From the NCBI RefSeq assembly GCF_900111455.1, contig NZ_FOIE01000001.1, positions 818,376 through 882,375 on the forward strand: a stretch of 64,000 nt of DNA, given 5' to 3'. This stretch comes from Geodermatophilus poikilotrophus. Its GTDB lineage: Bacteria; Actinomycetota; Actinomycetes; Mycobacteriales; Geodermatophilaceae. Below, piece by piece: positions 50,767 through 61,671 of the stretch (its first letter is position 1; every line of letters starts with the position of its first letter). The notes beneath the pieces are model-generated. The model was not told where the DNA came from. It ran no database searches and saw only the letters and a list, made by a program, of their open reading frames with translations. The position numbers and the translations under genes were made by a program.

Positions 50767-51542
50767 TCACACGCCGACGGCGTGGAAGCCCCCGTCGACG
50801 TGCACGATCTCGCCGGTGGTGGCGGGGAACCAGTCCGACAGCAGCGCGACGACGGCCTTGCCGGCCGGCTCGGTGTCGGTGACCGACCAGCCGAGCGGCG
50901 CCCGCCCCTCCCACGCCTCCTCGAACTGCGCGCTGCCCGGGATGGACTTCATGGCCATGCTGCGCAGGGGCCCGGCGGCCACGATGTTGGACCGCACGCC
51001 CTCGGGTCCGAGCTCGCGGGCCACGTACCGGCTCACGGACTCCAGCGCCGCCTTGGCCGCGCCCATCCAGCCGTAGACCGGCCAGGCGACGGACGCGTCG
51101 AAGGTCAGCCCGACGACCGAGGACGGGTTCGCCAGCAGCGGCCGGCAGGCCTGCGCGAGGGAGGCGTAGGACCAGGACGACACCTGGAAGGCCGTCGCCG
51201 CGTGCTCCCAGGCGACCTCGGGGAAGCCCTCCCCCATCGCCTCCTGGGGCGCGAACCCGATCGAGTGGACGACGCCGTCGAGGGTGTCGAAGCCCTGCTC
51301 GCGCAGCCGGTCGGCCAGGGTCGACAGGTGCTCGGTGTTCGTCACGTCGAGCTCGACGACGGCCGCCTCCTGCGGCAGCCGCTTGGCGATCCGCTGGCAC
51401 AGCGACAGGGCGCGGCCGAAGTTTGACAGGACGACGGTGGCGCCCTGCTCCTGCGCGATCCGGGCGGTCGCGTACGCGATCGAGGCCTCGGTGAGGACCC
51501 CGGTGACCAGGATCTCCTTGCCCTCGAGGATGCCGCCGCTCA

Positions 51543-51543
<1 letters not shown>
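50767..51543 (-). CDS. inhA: Enoyl-ACP reductase, InhA/FabI type
   Basis: 258 residues. [20 protein letters not shown] is the NAD-binding start of InhA-like enzymes (no classic TGxxxGxG), and LGEGFPEV-type [40 protein letters not shown] (Tyr and Lys of the active site) and [20 protein letters not shown] (substrate loop) follow. It performs the last reduction of fatty-acid elongation. Its ATG overlaps the fabG stop codon (TGATG). Cotranscribed with fabG and hemH. Confidence 0.95.
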
Positions 51544-52319
<776 letters not shown>

Positions 52320-52382
52320 TCACGGGTGGCACGCCCCGGCCGCGACCGACGAGTTCCGGGGACGGGCGGAGTCGGGAGGACC

Positions 52383-53033
52383 ATGAGCACCCTCCCTGCC
52401 CTGTCCCGGGCGGCCGTCGACGCCGCGGTGGCCGCCGAGCGGCACCGCCTCGCCGACTCCGTCGCCGACCTCACCGACGAGGAGTGGGCGACGGAGTCGC
52501 TCTGCGCCGCCTGGACGGTGCGCGACGTCATCGCCCACCTCACGGTCACGACCAGGCTGACGGTGCCCCGGCTGCTGTGGGCGGCGGTGCGGGCCCGGGG
52601 CAGCTTCGACCGGATGGAGGTCGACCTGGCGGCGCAGCGGGCCGCGGCGCACAGCCCCGCGGAGCTGGTCGCGCAACTGCGGGAGAGCGCCGGCTCCACG
52701 CGGAGATTCCCCGGCAGCACCCCGAGGGACCCGCTGATGGACCTCGTCGTCCACGCCCAGGACGTCGCGCGGCCGCTGGGCCGGCGTCTCGTGTCACCCC
52801 CGGACGTGGTGGCGGACTGCCTGGCCTACGTCGCTCCGAACAGGTTCATGGGCGCGCCGCGGCGACTGGCCGGGGTGCGGCTGGTCTCGACCGACACCGG
52901 GTGGACCCACGGCGACGGGGCCGAGGTGCGCGGCCCCGACATCGACCTGCTGCTCGTCGCGGCGGGACGGCGCGCCGGCCTCGACGGGCTGGCGGGGCCC
53001 GGCGCCGAGGTGCTCGCCGCGCGCCTGGGCTGA
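52383..53033 (+). CDS. Mycothiol-dependent maleylpyruvate isomerase family protein
   Basis: 216 residues. The DinB/MDMPI-like helical bundle is marked by LADSVADLTDEEWATESLCA, WTVRDVIAHLTVTTRL and DPLMDLVVHAQDVARPLG, which supply the His residues of the metal site. Such proteins use mycothiol or another thiol, hence their restriction to actinobacteria. The C-terminal part (GVRLVSTDTGWTHGDGAEVR) is the SCP2-like MDMPI C-domain start. The ATG follows GGGAGGAC. Substrate unknown. Confidence 0.88.
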   Translation: MSTLPALSRAAVDAAVAAERHRLADSVADLTDEEWATESLCAAWTVRDVIAHLTVTTRLTVPRLLWAAVRARGSFDRMEVDLAAQRAAAHSPAELVAQLRESAGSTRRFPGSTPRDPLMDLVVHAQDVARPLGRRLVSPPDVVADCLAYVAPNRFMGAPRRLAGVRLVSTDTGWTHGDGAEVRGPDIDLLLVAAGRRAGLDGLAGPGAEVLAARLG

Positions 53034-53077
53034 CCACCCCCCGACCGCCCGCGGCCGGTGGGGGCCCGCGTGGGGCC

Positions 53078-54580
53078 TCAGCGCGAGCGTCCGGACGACG
53101 GACCCAGCAGGTGCGCGACCGCGCCGCGTGCGCCCAACCGGTCCAGCGACCCGGCCGCGCGCAGGTACGCGCGCCGGAAGCGCTCGTCGTCGGCGAGGTC
53201 GCCGAAGACGTCGCCGAGCCCCAGGACGGCCAAGGGGTCCTCCTGCCGGCGCCGCAGCAGCGGAGCCATCCGGTCGAGGCGGGCGTCCACCACCTCGATG
53301 CGCCCGCCTCCCTCGTCCTCCCCCGTGGCATAGCGGGCCCAGGCCGCCACGGCCAGGACCGCGACGTCGATCGGCCCGCCGGTGCGCAGCTGGTCGCGCA
53401 CGACGGGCAGGACGAACGTGGCGATGCGCTCGGAGCCCTCGGCGCAGTTCCGGGCCAGAGTGTCGCTGACGGCCGGGTTGGCGAAGCGGTCGAGGAGGAC
53501 GGCCCGGTAGGCGGCGAGGTCCGTGCCGGGGACCGGGGGCAGCGTGGGGGTGGCCTCCTCGCGCATGTACCGGTCGACCAGCTCGACGAAGAGCGGGTCG
53601 GTCATCACCTCGTCGACCCGGCGGTGGCCCGCGAGGTAGCCCAGGTAGGACATCACCTGGTGGCCGGCGTTGAGCAGCCGCAGCTTCCCCAGCTCGTACG
53701 GACGCACGTCGTCGACCAGCTGGACCCCCGCCTCCTCGAGCGGCGGCCGCGCGTCGCTGAAGGAGTCCTCCAGCACCCACTGCAGGTAGGGCTCGGCCAC
53801 GACCGGCCACCGGTCCGCGATCCCGGCCTCGTCGGCCAGCCGGCGGCGGTCGTCGTCGGTCGTGACGGGCGTGATGCGGTCCACCATCGAGCTGGGGAAC
53901 GCGACGTGCCGGTCGATCCACCCGGCGAGGTCGTCCCCCGTCCCGGCGTCCTGCAGGCGGGCGAACTCGACGAGGGTCCGCCGCGCCAGAGCGCCGTTGT
54001 TCTCGACGTTGTCGCAGGAGACCACCGTGAACGGCGGCGTCCCGGCGTCGCGTCGACGGCGCAGCGCCGCGCTGAGCAGACCGAACGCCGTCCGCGGGTG
54101 CGGGGCCGTGAGGTCCGCGCGCAGGGCGTCGTCCGGCCGGAACCGCCCGGTGGACTTCTCGGTGCTGTAGCCACCCTCGGTGATGGTCATGGTGACCAGG
54201 TGGGTCGACGGCGACGCCATGGCGGCCAGGACCGCCGCCGGGTCGTCGTCCACCAGCAGCAGGCGCAGCAGCGAGCCGACGACGGCCGGCTCGATCGCCC
54301 CGGTCGGGTGCTTGAGCACCAGGGTGTAGAGACCGTCCTGGGCACGCAGCGCCTCGTGCAGTCCGCGGTCGGCGGGGAGGACCCCCACACCGGTGATGCC
54401 CCACTCCCCGTGCCCCCGGGCGAGCAGCCGGTCGAAGTAGACGGCCTGGTGCGAGCGGTGGAAGCCGCCCACACCCAGGTGGACGACGCCGCTGCCGGCC
54501 GCGGCGCGGTCGTAGGCCGGTCGCCGGACCGGTGCCGGCAGCGCGGTCAGGGTGGTCTCCTGCAGCGGTGTGGCGGTCAC
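53078..54580 (-). CDS. Mannitol dehydrogenase family oxidoreductase
   Basis: 500 residues. The NAD-binding domain (about 1-285) has VVHLGVGGFHRSHQAVYFDR and TVVSCDNVENNGALARRTLV; the C-terminal domain has PYELGKLRLLNAGHQVMSYL with the catalytic Lys and GHxxxS-type region. It should oxidise mannitol (or another polyol) to fructose, or act on fructuronate; the fructose/mannose cluster around it supports mannitol or a related hexitol. The GTG at 54580 leads directly to the family start. Third gene in the SDR-LacI-dehydrogenase operon. Confidence 0.92.
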   Translation of the reverse strand: MTATPLQETTLTALPAPVRRPAYDRAAAGSGVVHLGVGGFHRSHQAVYFDRLLARGHGEWGITGVGVLPADRGLHEALRAQDGLYTLVLKHPTGAIEPAVVGSLLRLLLVDDDPAAVLAAMASPSTHLVTMTITEGGYSTEKSTGRFRPDDALRADLTAPHPRTAFGLLSAALRRRRDAGTPPFTVVSCDNVENNGALARRTLVEFARLQDAGTGDDLAGWIDRHVAFPSSMVDRITPVTTDDDRRRLADEAGIADRWPVVAEPYLQWVLEDSFSDARPPLEEAGVQLVDDVRPYELGKLRLLNAGHQVMSYLGYLAGHRRVDEVMTDPLFVELVDRYMREEATPTLPPVPGTDLAAYRAVLLDRFANPAVSDTLARNCAEGSERIATFVLPVVRDQLRTGGPIDVAVLAVAAWARYATGEDEGGGRIEVVDARLDRMAPLLRRRQEDPLAVLGLGDVFGDLADDERFRRAYLRAAGSLDRLGARGAVAHLLGPSSGRSR

Positions 54581-54632
54581 GGTCGGGGCTCTCTCTCCTG
54601 GGTGCGGTGGTGGGGCGACCGGGGGACGGAGG

Positions 54633-55724
54633 TCAGGCGGAGGCGTCCGGGCAGCGGCGCGACGCTGCTCCCCCCGGCGGCTCGACCCGGGAGACGCTCG
54701 TGTCCAGCTCCGGCGCCGAGAACGGGAACAACCCCGCCGCGTGGGCCTCGGCCCGGCACGACTGCCGCTCGACGAGCCGGACCGGCAGCACGGTGCGCCG
54801 GAGCGCGGAGCCCTCCGGTGCGCCGAGCCGCTCGACGACCCGCTCGGCGGCCAGCCGGCCCAGGGCGGCGGGGTCCTGGTCCACCACCGTGAGCGCCGGC
54901 GAGAGCATGTCGGCCATCGGGAAGTCCCCGAAGGCGACGACGGCCCAGCTGGTCCCGGCCAGCTCCGGCACCAGCGCCATCGTCGTGCGCGCGTCGGCGC
55001 TGAGCACGGCCGTCGGCGGCGGGGACGAGCGGGCGAGGCGCTGCACCAGCCGCCCCGGGGCCGCGTCGTCGGAGTCGCGGAAGGCGACGAGCTCGTCCCG
55101 TGCGACGAGGCCGGCCTCCGCGAGCGCCGCACGGTGGCCCGCGAGGCGGTCGGCGGTCGTGGGCACCTGCGGGCTGTCCCCGACGAAGGCGATGTGGCGG
55201 TGGCCGTGCCCGATCAGGTGTGCCGTGGCCATCCGGGCACCCCCGTGGTCGTCCCCGGTGATCGTGTCGGCCTCCAGCCCCCGCGGCGGGCGGTCGACGA
55301 AGACGACGGGCATCCGCGCGGTCCACCGGGCCAGGTGGCCCTGGTCCGGCGAGGTCGGCGCGACGACCAGCCCGCTGAGCGGCCGGCGCAGGAGCGACTC
55401 CAGCGCCCCCCGCTCCCGCTCGGGGTCGTAGCCGAGGCTGCTCACCACGACCGACGTGTCGTGCGCCGCCGCGACGTCCTCGACCGCCTTGGCCACCAGG
55501 GCGAAGAAGGGGTCGGCGATGTCCGGCACCGCCACACCGAGGACCGGCGCACCGCCCGCACGGAACGTGCGGGCCAGCGCGTTCGGCACGTACCGCAGCT
55601 CGCGCAGCGCCTCGGTGACCCTGGTCCGCGTCTCCGGCAGCACGTGGGGGTCGTTGTTGACCACCCGGGAGACGGTCTTGGCGCTCACCCCGGCCCGGGC
55701 GGCGACCTGCCGCATCGTCGCCAC
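54633..55724 (-). CDS. LacI-family regulator 1 of the sugar cluster
   Basis: 363 residues. The HTH is TMRQVAARAGVSAKTVSRVV with the hinge helix NALARTFRAGG; the periplasmic-binding-like core follows (LGVAVPDIADPFFALVAKAV, SGLVVAPTSPDQGH, VVFVDRPPRGLEADTITGD). The C-terminal end past residue 325 is irregular and Cys/Arg-rich. It probably binds the two operators at 56575-56612 before the SDR gene and the divergent kinase. It is close in layout to the second LacI gene at 60306. Confidence 0.92.
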   Translation of the reverse strand: MATMRQVAARAGVSAKTVSRVVNNDPHVLPETRTRVTEALRELRYVPNALARTFRAGGAPVLGVAVPDIADPFFALVAKAVEDVAAAHDTSVVVSSLGYDPERERGALESLLRRPLSGLVVAPTSPDQGHLARWTARMPVVFVDRPPRGLEADTITGDDHGGARMATAHLIGHGHRHIAFVGDSPQVPTTADRLAGHRAALAEAGLVARDELVAFRDSDDAAPGRLVQRLARSSPPPTAVLSADARTTMALVPELAGTSWAVVAFGDFPMADMLSPALTVVDQDPAALGRLAAERVVERLGAPEGSALRRTVLPVRLVERQSCRAEAHAAGLFPFSAPELDTSVSRVEPPGGAASRRCPDASA

Positions 55725-55760
55725 CGGTGCCTCAGCCCGCGCGGCGACGACCGGTCACGC

Positions 55761-56489
55761 TCAGCGGCACGTGTAGCCGCCGTCGATCGGCAGGGAGACC
55801 CCGGTGATCATCGATGCGTCGTCGCTGAGCAGGAACACGATCGGTGCGGCGATCTCGTCCTCCGTGGCCCACCGGCCGAGGGGCATCTGCTCGAGGAAGG
55901 GTCCCTCGATCTCCGGCCGCCCCCAGTAGAACGCCGACATCTCGGTCATCACCACGGTCGGGTTCACGCTGTTGACGCGGATCCCGTACCTGCCGAGCTC
56001 CAGGGCCGAGACGCGCGTGATGTTGTCCAGCGCCGCCTTGGAGGAGCCGTAGGAGATGTGCCCGGGGAGAGCGACGAGGCTCGCCTGGCTCGACACGTTG
56101 ACGATGGCTCCGCCGCGACCCAGCCGGACCATGGAGGCGGACGCGTACTTGGTGACCAGCAGCGCGCCGCGGGCGTTGATGCTGATGACCTTGTCGAAGA
56201 CGGCGATGTCGGTGTCCACCGGCGTGGCGATCTCCCCGCCGAAGCCGCCGCAGTTCACCACACCCCAGAGGTCCAGGCCCTCCAGCGCCGACCGGACGCT
56301 CTCCTCCGAGGTCAGGTCGAAGGGCAGCGGGCGAGCTCCGGTCTCGGCCGACAGCTGCTCCAGCGCCTCGACGGACCGGCCACTGGCGATCACGTCGGCC
56401 CCTGCGGCGGTCAGGCGGCGGACCGTCGCACCGCCGATGCCCCCGCTGGCTCCGGTGACCAGGACGGTGCGGCCCTCGAGGTCGGTCAT
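55761..56489 (-). CDS. Short-chain dehydrogenase, xylulose-reductase-like
   Basis: 242 residues. TGASGGIGGATVRRLTAAG is the cofactor loop, WGVVNCGGFGGEIATPVD replaces the usual NNAG block with NCGG, and IVNVSSQASLVALPGHISYG and SSKAALDN contain the Ser-Tyr-Lys triad. NCGG and the tail SMITGVSLPIDGGYTCR resemble L-xylulose or carbonyl reductases acting on ketoses and polyols. First gene of the operon that also encodes LacI 1 and mannitol dehydrogenase. Begins 86 bases from a LacI operator. Confidence 0.85.
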   Translation of the reverse strand: MTDLEGRTVLVTGASGGIGGATVRRLTAAGADVIASGRSVEALEQLSAETGARPLPFDLTSEESVRSALEGLDLWGVVNCGGFGGEIATPVDTDIAVFDKVISINARGALLVTKYASASMVRLGRGGAIVNVSSQASLVALPGHISYGSSKAALDNITRVSALELGRYGIRVNSVNPTVVMTEMSAFYWGRPEIEGPFLEQMPLGRWATEDEIAAPIVFLLSDDASMITGVSLPIDGGYTCR

Positions 56490-56574
56490 GTCAGCGTCTC
56501 TCCCTGGGGCTCGGTGCGCGCCGCCTCCGGGCGGAGTGGCGCCACGGCTGATGCAACCACAGGGACGGCGCGCA

Positions 56575-56588
56575 TGTCATCGGTGTCA
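56575..56588. promoter_or_regulatory. LacI-type operator 1
   Basis: TGTCATCGGTGTCA fits the LacI-family pattern TGnnAnCGnTnnCA with the central CG. In the divergent gap between SDR and kinase genes. Confidence 0.65.
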
Positions 56589-56598
56589 TGGCGTCTCT

Positions 56599-56612
56599 TG
56601 ACACCGATGTCA
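56599..56612. promoter_or_regulatory. LacI-type operator 2
   Basis: TGACACCGATGTCA, nearly palindromic, fits the same pattern. Its centre is 24 bases from that of operator 1, and it overlaps a plus-strand TTGACA (56598-56603) that may be the kinase -35. Confidence 0.7.
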
Positions 56613-56685
56613 CGCTGGCTGCGTCGCGCCTCCCCCGGGGCCCGTGGCGACGCCGCGGACGTGCGACCGGGAGGGGAGGTCGCCA

Positions 56686-57384
56686 GTGCACGAGGCAGCC
56701 GGCCCCCCGCCAGCGGGCGGGCCACCCGTCGTCCGCGAGACGGTGCAGCAGCTGGTCGACCGGGCCGCGGCCCTGGCGTCCGGCGGGAGACGACTGCTCG
56801 GCGTCACCGGCGGGCCGGGGGCGGGCAAGTCGACCGTCTGCGCGGCGCTGGTCGCCGCACTCGGCGCGCGGGTCGCGCTCGTGGGGATGGACGGCTTCCA
56901 CTACGCCAACCGGGAGCTGCTGCGGCTGGGCCGCCGGGACCGCAAGGGCGCACCGGACACGTTCGACGTCGACGGCTACGTCGCCCTGCTGCAGCGGCTG
57001 CGGACGCCGCCGGACCACACCGTCTACGGCCCCGTCTTCGACCGCGACCTGGAGGAGTCGGTCGGCAGCGCCGTCCCCGTCCCCCCGGACACCCCCCTCG
57101 TCCTCACGGAGGGCAACTACCTCCTCCTGCAGGAGCACGGGTGGGACGCGGTCCGGCCGTGCCTGGACGAGGTCTGGCACCTCGACGTGCCACCCGAGGT
57201 GCGTGCCCGCCGGCTCCTGCGCCGCCGGCTGTCCCACGGCCACGAACGGCGAGCCTCCGAGGACTGGGTGCGCACCGTCGACCGGCCCAACGGGGAGGTC
57301 GTCGACGCCTCCCGGGAGCGCGCCGACCTGATCGTGCACCTCGACGTCCCCGAGCACTCGACCGAGGACGACCCGACCGGCTGA
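56686..57384 (+). CDS. Nucleoside/nucleotide kinase family protein, FrcK-like
   Basis: 232 residues of the PRK/uridine kinase/PanK P-loop type: LLGVTGGPGAGKSTVCAALV (Walker A), VALVGMDGFHYANRELLRLG, YGPVFDRDLEESVG and VLTEGNYLLLQEHGWDAVRP. Proteins with this pattern are encoded with fructose ABC importers (FrcK of rhizobia), and an Frc/Rbs-type importer is adjacent here, so a sugar kinase role is likely; its exact product is uncertain. The GTG at 56686 follows GGGGAGGT by five bases, better than the GTG at 56644. Convergent with the importer genes. Confidence 0.85.
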   Translation: MHEAAGPPPAGGPPVVRETVQQLVDRAAALASGGRRLLGVTGGPGAGKSTVCAALVAALGARVALVGMDGFHYANRELLRLGRRDRKGAPDTFDVDGYVALLQRLRTPPDHTVYGPVFDRDLEESVGSAVPVPPDTPLVLTEGNYLLLQEHGWDAVRPCLDEVWHLDVPPEVRARRLLRRRLSHGHERRASEDWVRTVDRPNGEVVDASRERADLIVHLDVPEHSTEDDPTG

Positions 57385-57429
57385 GGCCCGACCCCGGGAC
57401 CGGCCCCCCGGGCGCCGCTGGTCGGTGAG

Positions 57430-58415
57430 TCAGCAGTCGGACCGGTACACCGCGTCCTGGTTCTGGTCGAGGTTGTCCTGCGTGAGGATCGTGAACCCGG
57501 TCTGGATCTCGGCCTGCGGCTCCTCGCCGTTGAGGGACGCGACGACCTGCTCGAGCCCCTGCCGCCCGATGTCCGCCGGCTGCTGCGCGACGAGGGCCTG
57601 GACGGTCCCGTTCTGCAGCGCCTCGACCTGGGCCGGCCCGGCGTCGAACCCGACGACGGTCACCCCGGTCGCCCCGGCCTGCCGCAGCCCGGTCGCGGCG
57701 CCCTCGGCGGCGAACAGGTTGGTGCCGAAGATGCCGATCAGGTCCGGGTGGGCCTGGAGGGTCGAGGTGACGATCCGGGCCCCCTCGGCGGGGTCGTTCT
57801 GGGCGTACTGCGTGGGCAGGGCCGTGAACGCGGGGTCCTGCGCCAGCGCGTCGTTGAAGCCCTTGATGCGCGCCTCGTTCGTGCTGATGCCCGGCTCGTG
57901 GCCGACCACGAGGACGGTGCCGCCGTCGGGGTTGGCCTGCTTGATGGCCTCGAAGGCCGCTGCGCCGCCGCCCTCGTTGTCCGAGGCGACCTGGGTGACC
58001 GCCATCGACGGGTCCTCGAGGGTCGTGTCCACGAGGCCGACCGTGATGCCGGCGTCCGCGGCGGCCCGGATGGGCCGGTTCATGGCGCTCACGTCGGTGG
58101 GCGCGATGAGCAGACCGTCGGGCTGGCTGGCGACGACGCTGTCGACGATCGGGGTCTGCAGCGCGGGGTCGAACTGCTGCGGGCCCTGGGTCGTGACCGT
58201 GACGCCCAGCTCCTCGGCGGCTGCCTCGATCCCGCACTGCATCGTGATGTAGAACTCGTCGCCCGCGACGCCCTGGACGAAGGCGACCTCGTAGTCCCCG
58301 CCGCCACCGCCGCCGCCCCCGCCGGAGGCCGAGCCGCCGCCGTCGTCCCCGCCACAGGCGGCGAGACCGAGCACGAGCGCCGAGACCGCGGAGATCCGGA
58401 CTGTGGTCCTTCTGT

Positions 58416-58419
<4 letters not shown>
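57430..58419 (-). CDS. Sugar ABC transporter substrate-binding lipoprotein (Frc/Rbs type)
   Basis: 329 residues. Lipoprotein signal VSALVLGLAACGGDDGGG with the lipidated Cys, then a Gly-rich spacer of about 20 residues. The type 1 periplasmic fold begins YEVAFVQGVAGDEFYITMQC; QPDGLLIAPTDVSAMNRPIR and GTVLVVGHEPGISTNEARIK follow. FrcB- or RbsB-like proteins bind fructose, mannose, ribose or similar. The GTG start overlaps the permease stop codon (GTGA). Last gene of the LacI-ATPase-permease-binding protein operon. Confidence 0.92.
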
Positions 58420-59518
<1,099 letters not shown>

Positions 59519-59522
<4 letters not shown>

Positions 59523-60277
59523 GCCGCGTCCTGGTTGATCGCCCCGGTCATGGCACCGACCAGCTCCTCCATCGAGGTCTGCTTCGCGTCGTAGGTCGCG
59601 ATCCGCCGGCCCAGCCGCAGCACCTGGATGCGGTCGGCCACCTCGATCACGTGCGGCATCGAGTGGCTGATGAAGACGACGGCGATGCCGCGGTCCCGCA
59701 CCCGCCGGATCAGGTCGAGCACGTTGCGGGTCTGCACCACGCCCAGCGCCGCCGTCGGCTCGTCCAGGAAGATCACCCGGCTGGCCCAGGCGGCCGCGCG
59801 CGCCACCGCGATCTGCTGGCGCTGGCCACCGGACATCGACCCGACGGGCGCGCTGAAGTCGCGCACCGTCGCCCCGAGGTCGGCGAACGCCCGTCGGGTG
59901 TGGTCCTTCATCTCGGTGTGGTCCATGAAGCCCAGCCGGCCCAGCAGGCCGGACCGCATGACCTCCCGGCCCAGGTACATGTTCTGCACCGGGTCCAGGT
60001 GCGGAGCCAGGGCGAGGTCCTGGTAGACGGTCTCGATGCCCAGCGACCGGGCGGCCGCCGGGGAGTCGAGCGTGACCGGGCGGCCGTCGCTGAGGATCTC
60101 CCCCGAGTCCACCGCCAGGGAACCCGACAGCGCCTTGACCAGCGTGCTCTTGCCCGCGCCGTTGTCCCCGATCAGCGCGACGACCTCGCCGAGGTCGACG
60201 TCGAAGTCGGCGCCGTCGAGGGCGCGCACGTGCCCGAACTCCCGGCGCAGGCCCCGGGCCTCGAGGGCCGCGGTCAC
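59519..60277 (-). CDS. Sugar ABC transporter ATP-binding protein (single-domain, FrcA-like)
   Basis: 252 residues with one ABC cassette: Walker A ALIGDNGAGKSTLVKALSG, Q-loop VYQDLALAPHLDPVQNMYLG, signature SMSGGQRQQIAVARAA, Walker B VIFLDEPTAALGV and the switch His in VFISHSMPHV. A single rather than double cassette is the FrcA style and separates it from RbsA. Drives import with the permease 58416-59522. The GTG at 60277 follows GGGAGGAC. Confidence 0.94.
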
Positions 60278-60305
60278 GGGGCGTCCTCCCGGTTCTGCGG
60301 GGACG

Positions 60306-61433
60306 TCATGAGCGACCCCCTCCTTCCTGTGCCATCTCCCACTCCCTGGTCCCGTCCTGCTGCACCGGGGCGTCGGTTGTGCGCCCCGGGTCGTCCTCGC
60401 CCCCGTCCGCGCCGCGGGGACCCGTCGTCCCCGCCGGAGGCGGCAGCTCGCCGGACCCGCGCTGGACCAGGCGGACCGGCACCACCACGGTCTCGGCCGG
60501 GACGTCGGGCTCGGCGAGCCGCCGGAACAGCCGCTCGGCGGCGGCCCGGCCGACGGCCTCGGGCTCGTGGTCGATCACCGTGACCGCCGGCAGGAGCGAG
60601 TCGGCCATCGGGAAGTCGTCGAAGCCGACGACCGCCACGTCGGTCCGGCCGCTGCTGTGCAGGAACGGCACGAGCCCCAGCGAGCACCGCATGTTCGAGG
60701 CGAAGACGGCGGTGGGCGGCTGCGGACCGGCGAACAGCTGCTCCGCGGCCTCGCGGGCGGTCTGCGCCGTGCCGGCGCCGAGGGCGACCAGGGCCGGGTC
60801 CTCCGCGACCCCGTGGGCGGCCAGCGCGCGGCGGTAGCCCTCGAGCCGCAACCGCGTCGTCGGGTTCCGGGTCTGGCTGCCGAGGAAGCCGACCCGGCGG
60901 TGGCCGTGGGCGAGCAGGTGCCGGGTGGCCGTCTCCGCGGCGGCGAGGTCGTCGACGACGACGGCGTCGCCGTCCATCCCGTCCGGACGCCGGTCGACGA
61001 ACACGACCGGCGTGCGCTGCCGCGGGTCCTCGAGGTGCGCGTGGGTCTCGGCGACGGGGACGACGATGAGGCCCGCGACCTGGCGCACGAGCAGGCTGCG
61101 GACGACCACGGCCTCGCGATCGGGCAGGTCGCCGACGCTGGAGATCATAACCGCCAGGCCGCGTTCGAGCGCCGCCTGCTCGACCGCGCTGGTGAGCCGC
61201 GCGAAGAACGGGTCGGCCAGGCTCTCCACCACCAGCCCGATGGCGTCGGCCCGGCCCACGCGCAGGGACCGCGCGACGAGGTTCGGCTCGAAGCCGAGGT
61301 CGTCGATGGCCCGCTGCACCCGCTCCCGGGTGCTGGGGGTGACGTGGGCGTCGCCGTTGACCACCCGGGAGACCGTCTTCGCGCTGACGTCGGCCACCCG
61401 GGCGACGTCGCGGAGCGTCACCGCCCGGGACAC
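60306..61433 (-). CDS. LacI-family regulator 2, first gene of the importer operon
   Basis: 375 residues. HTH TLRDVARVADVSAKTVSRVV and hinge NLVARSLRVGR; core GLVVESLADPFFARLTSAVE, AGLIVVPVAETHAHLEDPRQ and VVGFDDFPMADSLLPAVTVI. The C-terminal 45 residues are Pro/Gly-rich and disordered. HTH recognition residues are almost the same as in LacI 1, which suggests a shared operator. The GTG at 61433 follows GGGAGG. Autoregulation by the operator at 61556 is likely. Confidence 0.93.
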   Translation of the reverse strand: MSRAVTLRDVARVADVSAKTVSRVVNGDAHVTPSTRERVQRAIDDLGFEPNLVARSLRVGRADAIGLVVESLADPFFARLTSAVEQAALERGLAVMISSVGDLPDREAVVVRSLLVRQVAGLIVVPVAETHAHLEDPRQRTPVVFVDRRPDGMDGDAVVVDDLAAAETATRHLLAHGHRRVGFLGSQTRNPTTRLRLEGYRRALAAHGVAEDPALVALGAGTAQTAREAAEQLFAGPQPPTAVFASNMRCSLGLVPFLHSSGRTDVAVVGFDDFPMADSLLPAVTVIDHEPEAVGRAAAERLFRRLAEPDVPAETVVVPVRLVQRGSGELPPPAGTTGPRGADGGEDDPGRTTDAPVQQDGTREWEMAQEGGGRS

Positions 61434-61541
61434 GGGGCGCCTCCCGGGACACGGCTGCCGGGCGGCCCGTGCGGGCGGCGGCGACCGGGACGGACGGCCA
61501 CGGCAGCTCCTCCCAGGGCTCGACCCGACATGGCGCGCGTC

Positions 61542-61570
61542 ACTAAACTCGCCCGTGTCAACGATGTCAA
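61542..61570 (-). promoter_or_regulatory. Importer-operon promoter overlapped by a LacI-type operator
   Basis: Minus-strand TTGACA (61570-61565), 17 bases, TTTAGT (61547-61542). The operator TGTCAACGATGTCA at 61556-61569 (TGnnAnCGnTnnCA) covers the -35, so binding would block the importer operon. Confidence 0.7.
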
Positions 61571-61589
61571 GGTTGATCCCGCCGGCCCT

Positions 61590-61603
61590 CGGGAACGTTT
61601 CCG
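61590..61603. promoter_or_regulatory. Second possible LacI-type operator
   Basis: CGGGAACGTTTCCG keeps GnnAnCGnTnnC and is palindromic around GGAA-cgt-TTCC; 34 bases from the first. Weaker match. Confidence 0.4.
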
Positions 61604-61671
61604 GGCCGCTAGGGTCCCTGCCCTGACCACCCCGGCCGGCACCGACGGGCCGCTGACGGAGAAGGAGCCCC

